A stretch of 64,000 nucleotides of DNA, taken from Siphonodentalium dalli (Eukaryota > Mollusca > Scaphopoda > Gadilida > Siphonodentaliidae). The stretch lies in NCBI GenBank assembly GCA_032622095.1, contig CP136069.1:159143043-159207042 (forward strand), written 5' to 3'. Below, in pieces: positions 1 through 10,241 of this stretch; position 1 is the first letter of the stretch; each line of letters starts with the position of its first letter. The translations under genes were made by a program, and so were the position numbers. The notes under the pieces are model-generated. The model ran no database searches. It was not told where the DNA came from and saw only the letters and a list, made by a program, of their open reading frames with translations.

Positions 1-69
1 TCAATTACCTGCAAAAAGTATGAAACAACTCGTAGTCGGCAGTCAACATGCCCACAGCACTCGCAGCGG
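1..69 (+). CDS. possible internal exon of an upstream-starting gene (partial)
   Basis: From base 1 to 69 a reading frame stays open for 23 codons and ends at CGG followed by GTAAATG, an acceptable 5' splice site. In that frame the exon ends in phase 0, which is what the next supported exon at 6651 needs. The frame shifted by one base is also open but ends in phase 2 and would not join. The intron to 6651 would be about 6.6 kb and full of transposons. No domain is recognised and the upstream edge lies outside the window, so this rests only on frame and phase. Confidence 0.3.
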
Positions 70-930
70 GTAAATGTGCAAATAATATAAAATTCTGTAA
101 AATCATCACCACTAAGAAGAACATGGAGAAATAAATACGTTTTGTTTAGTCTGGAAGATGATTTTCAGAATATTTTTCAATGCTTTGACCATTTCTAATG
201 TTTACCATCAATATAAACTTTGGTATCTTATTCAGACTAATTGGACCTTTATCACTAATTCGTTCCACTGTATCAGTAATGTTTACATAACAATGGTTTT
301 GACATAGGAAATCTCATTATTGGAGAATTGTCAATAATGAAAATAAGAACAATGTCAATCTAATTTTCATATACCGTACTGACCCGGGTTTAGGCCCAGG
401 GGGCCTTTGTTTTATTTGAGCTCAAAAACACAAGTGGGCTTAAACTCGGATATGGCCCTTTGCAAACCAAAAATCCCAAGAAATCGAGACAGTAAAACTG
501 ATGAAATAGATGAAAGCCGATCTAACGCTGAGTATCGGGAAATATACCCGGCTTCCAGATAAATGACACCATTTGACTAATTTGTAAACAGTGTGGGTTA
601 TCGGTAAATCCCGTATCTATAGTCTATACTATATAATATACTAGTCTAGACTATAGTTTATATCAATGTTGAGACTTAATCCGATAAGAATAATAAACCC
701 GGCGCTTTATTCGTGATCCGTTGTCCGCATAGAGGATGTTACAATAGCGACTAATTGCATGTTTAACAAAAGCCAGTGAGTGTAATTAATTAACAGTATT
801 GACAAAAGACAGGACGATGTATTTCTGCTAAAAGCATGTGTTTGAATATTTAGAGTTATTGCTCCTAAACTGTTTATACTGTAAAACGTGAACAAAATGC
901 AGTTTAAAAATGTTAATGTCGATAACCTTT
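70..930. other. AT-rich non-coding DNA, probably intron
   Basis: No convincing coding sequence. The stretch contains the left end of a candidate outer transposon near 372, the motif GGGCTTAAACTCGG at about 438-451, and AT-rich sequence. The short minus-strand frame at 707-895 has no recognisable domain and looks fortuitous. Confidence 0.5.
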
Positions 931-2549
931 ATATTTCCGCTAAAGGAAGCCGTTCACACTGAACTATATGGATAGATGTCCTGCGTTTGTAAAACCATAG
1001 TAGAAAAGGGGTTAACTTTTTGTGTGTGGTCGCCTACGGTACCTCGCGGTCTTGCTCGGATTAGTCACGCATGCGCAGTCCCAATATAACCGACTGAATC
1101 CGCCAGTTTATTTTCTGCTACCAAAGAGAGAAGTCTAAAGGGAGTATTGTTCCGAATTTGTCGTTCAACAACTAGACAACAAATTCAATTTATCGATACA
1201 ATAATTACTGGTCGCCTACGCGTTAGTTTTTAGAATTATTGTTTCGAATTCACGGACCGTTTCGCTTCAAAACATACAATTGTTCCGTGTTTTCGAATAG
1301 GCGGCGGACTTAATATTTTTCGAATCTGAAAATCGACATTTCGCCATAATCAGCTGCCATTTCAAGGCCTTACGAGGCGCATAGACTATTGTGAACAATT
1401 CATCTATGTAATTATTATAGAGCCTATAAGGTATGATATAATTTGTCAGATATAAAAAATGCCACGTGTTTGTTACCGGAAGTCTCCTAATTTCGTGGGA
1501 ATTTATTTACGCGTGGACATTTATTTAGCAATAATTACCATCGCTACTGACGCTATTTATCATAATGTTATGAACTACATTCTTTCTCATAATACTTTGT
1601 TGTTTTATGGCTCAATACAACTGATCCAGATGTGTTGGTCACATTTGAACTTAAAAGTTGATTACAATTTATATCTGGGTTTATCAATTCAATGTAAAAA
1701 CAGTAGTGTCATTATTACTTTAATAAATTGACAGAGATTGATATTGGACAAGTGTTATAATTATGTTCATGGTTTGATTCTCGTAACGGAGCATCACCTT
1801 CAATGTAACAATCTCAGCCATGTGCTAGCGGACCGGGGATTGCACCCTGGTCAGGGTATTCTGACAGAAATCAGAACTCGGTCCGATACCAAGTTTGTCA
1901 GGCTAACAAGTCCCATTTGAGATTACTGAATAAAATCCGAATGCAAATGCCGATTTTCCCCATTACAACACTTGTTCAGGTATGTTGTCGTGGGTGCACT
2001 ACGCTGCACATGTACACACCTAGGTGTGTGCATGTTACAGAACACTACTGGAGTCGCTAGATCTCATCTAAACAACATGCTTTCACAAAATACTTTGTGT
2101 TTTCTGTTTTAATACTGTCACACATGTCTCCTATGATTTAGATGTGTTGGTCGACGCTTGAATTTATCAGACTACAGTTTATCAATATCAGAAAAATAAT
2201 GACTGTTGTCGTACTAAGATTCGTTAGTGTCATTAATTTCAGACAGGGATTGACATCTGACAGGAGTCAGAATTCTGTTGAGTACATGATTCGATTCTCG
2301 AACAGTGCTTCAACTTCACTGTCAAAATTTATAACTGCTAGCATTTAATGATTGCAAGCATGACACTAAAATTAATCGTGATGACAGTTTCACTATTGTC
2401 TCAATTCCAGATTTTAGTTATTCTGAATTGTATCCAAAAATTAACCCATCCTTTTAAAATTGCTGGGTTGTATCTCGACAAAATGGTGTCTCCTTCCGGA
2501 ATACAAACATAATTGCTTTCCTTCCTGTGTAGGTTTACCGAAAAGAAGC

Positions 2550-2578
2550 GGGGGGGGGGGGGGGGGGGGGGGGGGGGG
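2550..2578 (+). repeat. poly(G) run of 29
   Basis: An uninterrupted run of G, preceded by AAAAGAAGC and followed by CTGG. Shorter runs occur at about 5370, 27276 and 33425, and as C at about 18251 and 37397. Such runs could form G-quadruplexes and are prone to length error in sequencing. Confidence 0.9.
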
Positions 2579-4109
2579 CTGGATTACTACGATTCTGGAT
2601 ATGGCTCTAATTGGGACACAAAATTACAAATCATGGGTGCTCCGGTTTGCATTCTCTAGAGTAAGGCAAGAGGCTTATCGTCACTCTGACGGTGTTTACT
2701 CATGGTTTCACTATCTAAAAATATATTTGAAGATACTTTGGTTTGAACAACCTTTCCCCTTCTTGATTCAATTATGTGAATGATTCCAGCCTGACAGGTA
2801 TTTAGAGTCGTGGTGACTTGACCCCTCCAGGTAACTGGCCCACTGGCAATAACTGGCGACCGTGGCCTGGATGACGTTCCCCAATGAATAACGATATAAT
2901 AGCAGTGGTATTCCAAGACGAGGAAGGTGGGGGGAGACATTATTTATGACAAGTAACCATATCAAATGTGAGCTTGGTACAAGAACAGGCTGTACATCCA
3001 ATACAGCATGTATTGTTCATAAAGGGCATGGTAGGTATTTTGAAGGTATTCATGGACTAGTTGGAGTCTCAATGAATTTTAAAATATATACGTGTCCCGA
3101 CCTTTCATACCGTTGATATGGCGAATATACTTCACACACGAATGAAGCATATTTACATGGAAAGCATTTATATTGCCATGTGTCCCACGACCACTGCCAA
3201 TAGCCTTTCCGACAAGAGGCCATCAGCATGGCTCTTCATACTTCTATTGCCCATATCAATTTGATTATCTGGCACATAGACAATAAAACAGGCAAAGACG
3301 TTTGCGCTGTCCAGCTAAGCTTTCGAGGAAGCTCATTGACCAGCATTACCGACCTTTCCTTAGACGCAGGCAGGGGACCACCCCGTTCGAGTGGCATCCC
3401 ATCCCCATGGCACAGATGCCCGATCATAAGGGCCTGAAGCCATGCTGCCAACTGCGCATTTCGGTCTATGCTGTCCTCTCTTCCTTAAACATGCCATAAG
3501 CGGGAGCGCTTAGGTCGGGGGAGTTCCTCTCTATCTTGGCTCTTCAAATTAAAATAAAACAACATTATAAAGGGATGTGTATCCTTTACTAGGAGGATGA
3601 TAATTTCATTCCTTTCCTTCCTAGGGGAGCCATTTTTAGAGCGGGTCTTCCCCTAGTTTGCTGCATGCTTCACACTAACCGACCTATCACACACCTAGGT
3701 CGTTCTGCTGCATGTTTGGGGGGGCAGAGGCTCAGACCTGAATATTCCGTATGGTGACCGTGAAAATTTACCTGTGTTCATCATCTGACTACATTTTACA
3801 TCATTTGAACTGATTTCGGTTGTAGAAGGCGCACCTTCATTTCTTAGAATCGGATCGCGGTGGGTATTCCGCTGGGAACGCGGACTGCTCTCAGGTGCCT
3901 AGTGGTCTTGATGGCCTAATAATAGTAATGTGTGTGGATTTAGGCTGAACATAATACTTGTGATTGCACATTTTGCTGTCTGTCTCCATTCCAAAGGATG
4001 GTGCTCGTTGGGAAATTTCTCCGAAATTAATACTCGTACCGACACTATTGTTTTGGCACCTGAGAGTAGCGGTTTGCTTTCTCATCGGATGCTCTGGTCA
4101 CCTGCGGTG

Positions 4110-4615
4110 TTCGGCCATGTTCTCTGAGGGGCTATATATATATCTTTAATGATACATTGGATTGTGCCAGGGATCTCTGCTCTGGCTCCGACCATTGGAT
4201 TGTTGGGCGCAGCTTTAGTAGGGTCTTCTGACATGATCTCATGATGACTTATATATCACCATGATATATCTATTATATCATTTTATATATCTATATATGC
4301 GAAAGATTTGTGTCACCGGGTTTCTGCAATGATATCTTGTGAAACGGTGATACATAGGTACCTCAGAGACATGAGACATGTTCTCTGTGGGGTTGTATAT
4401 CTATATTTAGTGATACGTTGGATCATGACAGGGAGCTGTGATCTGGCTCCGCCCATTAGATTGATGGGCGCAGCTTGGAAGGGACTTCTGACATGATCTC
4501 ATGAGGAAAACTTAATATGTATATCCCCCGGATATATATATTATATCATTTTATATATATATATACGCAATGTGTATATTGTGATACATAGGTACCTCAG
4601 GGACATGTGAACGTG
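4110..4615. repeat. imperfect tandem duplication, about 260 bp period
   Basis: The block starting ATGTTCTCTGAGGGG near 4118 returns as ATGTTCTCTGTGGGG near 4378. In both, the same order of motifs follows: a GGCTCCGNCCATT segment, GGGCGCAGCTT, CTTCTGACATGATCTCATGA, then AT-rich TATATATCATTTTATATAT and GATACATAGGTACCTCAG. The second copy differs by scattered substitutions. No coding function is evident. Confidence 0.75.
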
Positions 4616-5340
4616 TGATAACTGTTCTAAGGGCAGGACCAGTTCACGCTCCTCCGGTGACGTATCAATTCGTTGGTTCAACCAATTCGTTGGGATACGT
4701 CTGGTGGAGCTGCAGGGGTACTTGGGACCTCCAGGCCATTTGGCCCCCACCAGACGATAGCGGTTCTGGGCGCTAAAGCTGCCAAATAATCGAGTGCGTA
4801 CGTATCGACACCGGCTGGATGGCCTTAGGCAGCTTAAGCGTAGGGCAGGGGCCGTACCCATGAGGTAAAGCGCTGAGTCCCCCTGGTCACGATCGAATTA
4901 ACGACACGGCCTTGCCTGCCACTCCTCCGTGAAGGGATCGGAGAAAAATGACCTCTCCCCACCCTCCAGCTTGGCCAGGATATTAGCTTGGGCATGACCA
5001 CCTGCAGCATGCGATGGTGGGGGCTCCCTCTGATCCGATGGCTTGACTCGCTTATAGTTGTATAACCCATTGGGGCTGGTGGGCTCTCCATTTGATACCT
5101 GTACCATAGATTGGGCATCAGGTTATCTGCCATTTGCATTGGTGAACAGCAGTTAGTTAAACTCTTAATGTTGGTTGTCTTGCCATCTTTGGAGTGGGCC
5201 TCCTCCAGTGCAGGTCGTTATGTCGCTAAGGCGGAGAGGGAGTTAGTCTCCTCGAATCTCAAAATCGGCTGGATTCTTAGAACTGACGGATGAAGAACAG
5301 AGAATTGCTCGGTTCGCTCGCAATTCTGAATTGAATGGCA
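4600..5340. other. GC-richer unclassified block
   Basis: This block is clearly more GC-rich than its surroundings and carries overlapping frames of 60-106 codons on both strands (minus 4541-4861 and 4834-5139; plus 5111-5293). None matches a family I recognise, and frames on both strands suggest composition rather than selection. It could be the remains of a transposon coding region inside the 931-5596 element. Confidence 0.3.
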
Positions 5341-5594
5341 CCACCTGGGATGTTGCTTCCAAAAACAAGGGGGGGGGGGGTACATGTTTGGGCAATATAG
5401 CACTCTAATTATATGAGTTATTTCACGTACCTAATCATAACAGATTCATTAAAGAGTTCATATTTAGGTACAATCTGTTTTAGAAGAGTGCATTCCCTCC
5501 AAAATTTGGCTATTAACTTTATTGCTCGTGCCTCCTCCTGGGCTTGCATTCTAATCCATATAGTTCAGTGTGAACGGCTTCCTTTAGCGGAAAT

Positions 5595-5924
5595 ATGATA
5601 TTTTTAAAAATATAATATATATTTCCTTAAAGAAAGCCTGAACACTGAACTATCATAGGGCCCTCCCATGGCGGTGCCATTCCCAACCCCGCAACTCGCC
5701 AATCTCCTGATTGAGTTGAAAATAAACTGGCGGATTCAGTCGGTTATATTGGGACTGCGCATGCGTGACTAATCCGAGCAAGACCGCGAGGTACCGTAGG
5801 CGACCACACACAAAAAGTTAACCCCTTTTCTACTATGGTTTTACAAACGCAGGACATCTATCCATATAGTTCAGTGTTCAGGCTTTCTTTAAGGAAATAT
5901 ATATTATATTTTTAAAAATATCAT
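5595..5924. mobile_element. 330-bp foldback (MITE-like) element with perfect 59-bp TIRs
   Basis: Positions 5595-5653 and 5866-5924 are exact reverse complements over 59 bases. The inner TIR part reads CTTTAAGG / CCTTAAAG beside a TGTTCAG motif. The interior at 5718-5876 is the reverse complement of 957-1115, the left end of the 4.67-kb element next door. The TIRs of the two elements are related but distinct (GCCTGAACACTGAAC here, GCCGTTCACACTGAAC there), which suggests one family at two ages. Confidence 0.8.
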
Positions 5925-6650
5925 TTTGGTTTCGAGTTTATAATGCATTGACATAGTTTGGAAGGCATGGTTGTTGAATGACAAGTTCCCCTTCTGCCCC
6001 ATTATTATACCCATGGTGTTAACACTGTGTTTACACAACCAGGAAGCCAGTTCTTTGTGTTTGGCCACATGTAGGAACATACCGACGTTGTCACTGAACA
6101 CGAAAAATATGTTTTTACAGTACCGTGGTTGGACAGGTTAGTTTTGCACGCGCTTGGCTTTTGAAGCACTCATGTTTATCGCGTTTTCAGATATGATGTC
6201 TGTTAACGATTGGTTTCCCTGGGAAGTATAATTGAATAAACAAATGAGATTTTAAGATTCACTTTATTTTATTGATTATTCTCACTTGCCTACAAAGTAT
6301 AATTTTTCCGTTTTTAATATATATAAATATTATATTTGTCGAGTTCGTCAATCTTTTTTGCTGTCTACAAGCTGATAGAAAATACTTACTTACCACCGCT
6401 GAAATTGAACAAAATTTGGGGTGGGCCTAAACTCGAATATACCCCTGTGCATGGAATTTGGCCAAAAGATATGGGTGGGCTTAAACACGGGCATGGGCCT
6501 TGATCCGGGTCAGTATGGTACTTAACAGAATTGTATGTTATTTTGTATAAACCCACTTGAGTCCTTTAAGGCTTATGTCTTAATAATTTGGAAAACAAAT
6601 CTTTAATCATTTATTCATAAAATATAAATTACGAGTTTAATTATTTACAG

Positions 6651-6767
6651 ATTATAGCAAACTTGCAACGTGCCAAAATTCAAGACAATACCTCTGGTTA
6701 TTACCGATACAAGAGGCAACAACGGCAACAGCAAAACCAAAACGACCCAATACAGATCTTCCGTGTC
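6651..6767 (+). CDS. internal coding exon of an unidentified gene
   Basis: The exon is preceded by a pyrimidine-rich 3' splice site ending TTATTTACAG and followed by the donor GTGAGTATT. It is exactly 39 codons, phase 0 at both ends, and translates from IIANLQRAKIQDNTSGYYRY to NDPIQIFRV. A Gln/Asn-rich stretch (KRQQRQQQNQN) lies in the middle. It joins in frame to 7684. Consistent phase and consensus splice sites over three exons make a real gene likely. I do not recognise the protein. An alternative acceptor six bases in (ATTATAG) would lose two codons. Confidence 0.72.
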
Positions 6768-6836
6768 GTGAGTATTCTTATTTGTTTTTTTAACCGGTTT
6801 GAATCTTGATCCAAACATACAGAATCCAAGCCTGCA

Positions 6837-6987
6837 AATAGTGTGTCTGTTATCTGCAGAATGAGGTCCCCAGAGGTTGAATTTAGTGACGCTATCCTGC
6901 TTGGCAGGATAGCATCACGAAATTCGCCCTCTGGTGCAGTATGGGGACCTCATTCTGCAAATGTCAGACACACTATTTAAAGGTTTG
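6837..6987. mobile_element. hAT-like foldback MITE, single hairpin
   Basis: It starts CAAGCCTGCAAATAG and ends CACTATTTAAAGGTTTG. Inside, GCAGAATGAGGTCCCC and its complement form a long hairpin closing on a GATAGC motif. It belongs to the family with intact 8-bp target duplications at 7917 and 11127; here the flanking 8-mers no longer match. It lies in the intron between exons 6651 and 7684. Confidence 0.75.
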
Positions 6988-7541
6988 CTGTGTTATTTTC
7001 TTTTGCACTCCGGTTTGCCAACATCATGAATGTTAATTAATTGCCTAATTGGAATCATGAATGTATGGGTGTCGGCAAAGAAATGAATGAAACACTTTGG
7101 AAAATGACACTTCTTCTTTGCAAAGAACACATTTTGTGTTATGGATAAAAAAATATGTAGCTAGTGGTGTCTATTGGACTTGGAAGTCGGCAGCCAGCAA
7201 AGCCTTACCCAATAGATGCTCAAATCCCCCTCACAGAAATAAACATTTTAAGTTATGACACGGGCTACATATTCTATATTTATCATTAAGGCCAAATGAA
7301 TAAGAATGCTGTGTTGTCAGGTACCTCCCTCATCAACCGATTTATGCAGCCCCATCAAAACATTTTATTTGCAAACCCACCCAGTTGAAAACTCAATCTT
7401 TTATTTTATGGACAATTAGAATTTTTCTTCTGTTGAAGAGGTTGGTAGCCTGGTGACATTAAACATTTATGAGGTATTAAGTGTTGAATAACTTATAATG
7501 CGGCTGTTTCATTTGCGTTCACTATCTATTAATGCTACTTT

Positions 7542-7705
7542 CTTATTTTATAGGTGTTCGACATTCAGTCTTGTTATTTTATAGATGTTAGACATTCAAT
7601 CTTTTGTTATTTTATAGGTGTCCGACATTCAATCTGTTGTTATTTTATAGATGTTTGACATTCAATCGTTTAATATTTTATAGGTGTTCGACATTCAGTC
7701 TGTTG
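7542..7705 (+). repeat. 31-33 bp tandem repeat containing a 3' splice site and exon start
   Basis: Five copies of a unit reading about TTATTTTATAG then RTGTTNGACATTCARTC begin their exon-like part at 7554, 7585, 7618, 7651 and 7684. The last copy is the true start of the exon at 7684. Copies 1 and 3 carry TAG before GTG, as the real exon does; copies 2 and 4 carry TAG before ATG. Reading from the first acceptor meets a TGA in copy 4, so use of upstream acceptors would truncate the protein. Confidence 0.85.
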
Positions 7706-7763
7706 GTAAAAAGAAAAATGTCCAGCTGGTTTGGAATAAATATTCGAACCAAACAATCAATAA
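7684..7763 (+). CDS. internal coding exon of the same unidentified gene
   Basis: Acceptor TATTTTATAG, donor GTGAGTATT. The 80 bases give 26 codons plus two bases and read VFDIQSVGKKKNVQLVWNKY then SNQTIN; the split codon AA|G is completed by the next exon at 9007 as Lys. Phase matches on both sides. The first 20 or so bases are repeated four more times upstream. A basic KKK segment follows a short hydrophobic strand. No family is recognised. Confidence 0.75.
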
Positions 7764-7916
7764 GTGAGTATTAATAATTTGCTGGAATTCAGAGCTGTTG
7801 TTTACTATTTTAGCAAGCAGCTCAATTTTAGAAATTTTCAGAATTTTGGCCTTCATCAGCGTCCTCATTCATACTGGGTATTCAGACTGGTAAATAGTTG
7901 CCTGTCAGTATACAAT

Positions 7917-8161
7917 CAAGCCTTGAAATAGTGTGTCTGTCATTTGCAGAATGAGGTCCCCAGAGGGTGAATTTAGTGATGCTAGCGGGCTAGCATCACC
8001 AAATTCACCCTCTGGGGACCTCATTCTGCTTACACCTCAGCAGAATGAGGTTCCCAGAGGGTGAATTTGTTGATGCTAGCCCGCTATGCGGGGTAGCATC
8101 ACTAAATTCACCCTCTGGGAACCTCATTCTGCAAATGACAGACACCCTATTTCAAGGCTTG
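7917..8161. mobile_element. hAT-like double-hairpin MITE with perfect 8-bp target duplication
   Basis: The ends are CAAGCCTTGAAATAG and CTATTTCAAGGCTTG, flanked by TATACAAT at 7909-7916 and again at 8162-8169. Inside are two hairpins side by side, each with arms of the type GCAGAATGAGGTCCCC, separated by CTTACACCTCAG. The 8-bp duplication is typical of hAT transposons. It sits in the last intron of the host gene. Confidence 0.92.
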
Positions 8162-8175
8162 TATACAATTCGTTG

Positions 8176-8530
8176 TCTGTGTTAAGCCATTCACACGAGC
8201 ATGTACGTTGTGTTATAACGGGGAGTTTTCAATTAATAATTGGAGCCAATGAGTTCGAAATTGGAATAGATACAATATTGCAAATAAATCTATAATAAAT
8301 TAATTATAATTCAAAACCTGTCAAATCCAAATAACTAACACTGTATATTGACATAAATACAAGTCAATTTCCTTCCCTTTGAAGACAGCCGCCATTTTTT
8401 ATCGATTGAAAACAAGAAATGTCATGACATACACCATATAAGATGTGCGTTATGCTTTACGTTGCGTTAAAAATAGAATCTCTCCATTGTGTGCGTTAAC
8501 GGATACGACATAACGGACTCATTGCAGCAT
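8176..8530 (-). mobile_element. repeat copy W1 (inverted relative to 15146-16175)
   Basis: Read on the minus strand, this segment matches 15200-16175 through shared landmarks such as CACACAATGGAG, AAAGATGGCGGCTGTCTTC (here AAAAATGGCGGCTGTC) and ACAGGTTTTRAATTAT. The end motif is TTCACACGAG. It is probably a non-autonomous DNA element. It preserves the empty TTAA site of an element inserted into the other copy. Confidence 0.65.
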
Positions 8531-9006
8531 CAAAAAGCTCTGGCGAAAAGCCGCTTTCAGTGGATACATGTAAAAATTGTGAGAAGAACACTATTTATGT
8601 TCATCTTGGATGGGTTATTTTGGGCTTAGTATTTGGGCCTATGGTCCAGTTAACTGACAGTGTAATAACCCAGCAGATGAAACATCATATATGAATAGTA
8701 CATACATTATAATGTATAAATTTAGAAAATGTGATTCTCAAAAGTTTTCCCCACGTTTGCGTCATCTTACAATCAGTTTCTTTGTGGTAAAATTCTACTA
8801 TACACGCCGATGCCAAGTGTATTTATTTCTTAAATAATCACCCCCACAAAGTAAGGCCTATCTGAGTCCTATTTGGACTGGTTTTGATATGATTTTTTTT
8901 AAAGCCACATACATTATGCTCATGTTTTAGCTGTGGTTCATTGATTACGCTAGTGTATGGTCATATTAATCAATAAGATATCTTCATTAATTTTTTTATT
9001 TTCTAG

Positions 9007-9121
9007 GCTGACTGGAGAAGAGAGCGAGAGTGAATTTGAACTCTCAAAATCATCATTTGCCCCGATGGCATTTGCTCGAGTTCGGAGCTACACGTCTACA
9101 TCCAACAACCCACTGTGCTGA
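9007..9121 (+). CDS. terminal coding exon of the unidentified gene
   Basis: Acceptor TTTTATTTTCTAG with a long pyrimidine tract. The first base completes the Lys codon split at 7763, and the frame then runs 37 more codons to TGA at 9119-9121. It contains an acidic stretch (GEESESEFE) and ends MAFARVRSYTSTSNNPLC. With the upstream exons the visible C-terminal part is about 103 residues, hydrophilic, with no membrane segment. Function is not recognised. The stop codon and its surroundings are repeated 96 bases further on. Confidence 0.75.
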
Positions 9122-9454
9122 ATATAATTCAAGTCAACCACAAAATCAACCTTTTTAATTATTCACCAATCATGTTTCCACATGTTCGAAACTCCACATC
9201 TATGTGCAACAAGCTTCTGTGCTGAATATAATTCAAATGAAACAGATCCCATAACATCAAAAGCCCGCAAAATCACCTGTGTCTGAGTATTACGGACATT
9301 GACACACATTTGCCATTACCCTTCTTGTACAATGGGCTATAAAATTAAGCTGTGGTGAAAATCTACCAAGAATATTATTTGTGTTTGAAATGTCATTGGT
9401 TTGTTTAACCCTTTGTTAAGATCGCAAGATTTCACAATGACAAAAAAATTATTC
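9122..9454 (+). other. probable 3' untranslated region with a local duplication
   Basis: Directly after the stop codon. The segment around 9091-9160, including GTGCTGAATATAATTCAA, returns in diverged form at about 9186-9275 with the same motif. No clear polyadenylation signal could be assigned with confidence. Confidence 0.45.
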
Positions 9455-9716
9455 TTAACCCTTTCATGACTGGAGCTGTTCTGGTGCAGCATTAAAGATC
9501 CTGTGCCCGTGTATTCTCTTATATATGCGAGTCTCCCATAGAGAGCCTCACATATATAAGAGAATGTACTGGCATACAAGGTCAAGATAAATATTGTTAG
9601 GCCAATGTATTCTATTATATATGCGAGGCTCCCTATGGGAGACTTGCATATATAAGAGAATTCATGGCAAAGGATTTTCGCAAAAATCCAGGAAGCTCCA
9701 GTCATGAAAGGGTTAA
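9455..9716. mobile_element. TTAA-flanked (piggyBac-like) double-hairpin MITE
   Basis: TTAA at 9455-9458 is followed by CCCTTTCATGACTGGAGC; the other end mirrors this as GCTCCAGTCATGAAAGGG before TTAA at 9713-9716. The interior carries two hairpins with arms TTCTCTTATATATGCGAG. A TTAA target with CCC-starting ends is typical of piggyBac-type elements. The 159-codon minus-strand frame crossing it is a by-product of the palindromes. Confidence 0.88.
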
Positions 9717-9954
9717 CATGTGTGCAATATAAAAAAAAAAATTCCAAAAATAAATGACTGATAATGCAACTTAATGGCTGCTGGCACAACCTCATATAAT
9801 TTGAATGTTGTCTCATTCCAAATTGTTTTCATCGTCGTTCCCTAAATATTAATGCTGCATACATATTTTAGTTTTGTATCATTGCTGATCTGTCCAGCTT
9901 TTAGAATATTAGATTTTAATTATTTTTATTGTATCAATATAAATTGCCTCCCAA

Positions 9955-10110
9955 AATTACAAAGTTTATTTTGGCACATACAGGGCTTGTTTTGTCATGT
10001 GTGATGATGCTTTTATTTCATAGTTCAGGTTTCATAGTTGAGGCAAACATCATGACGTCAACGAAATGCATATTGTAACACTGTACTTCTAGGAACAAAC
10101 AAGCATGTAA
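9955..10110 (+). repeat. dispersed repeat, related to 20436-20620 and 17650-17825
   Basis: It shares CACATACAGGGCTTGTTTTG, GTGATGATGCTTTTATTT and CTGTACTTCTAGGAACAA with the two arms of the inverted duplication at 17-21 kb, but with many differences. It is an older copy of the same segment. Confidence 0.75.
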
Positions 10111-10241
10111 CAAAATTTATTATGGTACTGAAGTAGATCTTTTTGTTCAAGTATGGTCCATTTTTACTTTGTGTTCTCATTTATGCATTTGATATAATTT
10201 TGTTGCTATATTTTATTCTCACAATATTTTGTGCCCTTATA

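Larger units (their letters stand above)
931..5596. mobile_element. candidate 4.67-kb element bounded by perfect 43-bp TIRs
   Basis: Positions 931-973 are the exact reverse complement of 5554-5596, 43 of 43 bases; the ends begin ATATTTCCGCTAAAGGAAGC. The interior holds short unrelated reading frames, a 29-base G run, an imperfect tandem duplication and a GC-richer block, but no transposase I can recognise. It is either a decayed or non-autonomous DNA transposon, or two inverted solo ends. The right end abuts a second foldback element at 5595, which shares 159 bp with the left end. Confidence 0.5.
372..6520. mobile_element. candidate outer DNA transposon with imperfect TIRs
   Basis: The left end reads TACCGTACTGACCCGG at about 372. 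The reverse complement of the right end near 6520 reads TACCATACTGACCCGG, and a related GGCCCA segment follows on both sides. Both sides also hold a GGGCTTAAAC-type motif further in. TA dinucleotides flank the ends, which would fit a TA-target element. Other elements are nested inside. No transposase was recognised in the 6 kb, so this could instead be two separate inverted copies of one short repeat. Confidence 0.33.

Noticed and set aside
499-520. Possible hammerhead ribozyme core (CTGATGA followed by GAAA)
   Set aside because: The bases between the two core motifs cannot form a helix, and no matching outer stems were seen.
2460-2783. 107-codon frame containing a polyglycine run
   Set aside because: It is held open by the 29-base G homopolymer; the flanks have no coding character.
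9337-9816. 159-codon minus-strand open frame
   Set aside because: It runs through a TTAA-flanked palindromic MITE and its peptide repeats itself with the hairpin arms; no domain.
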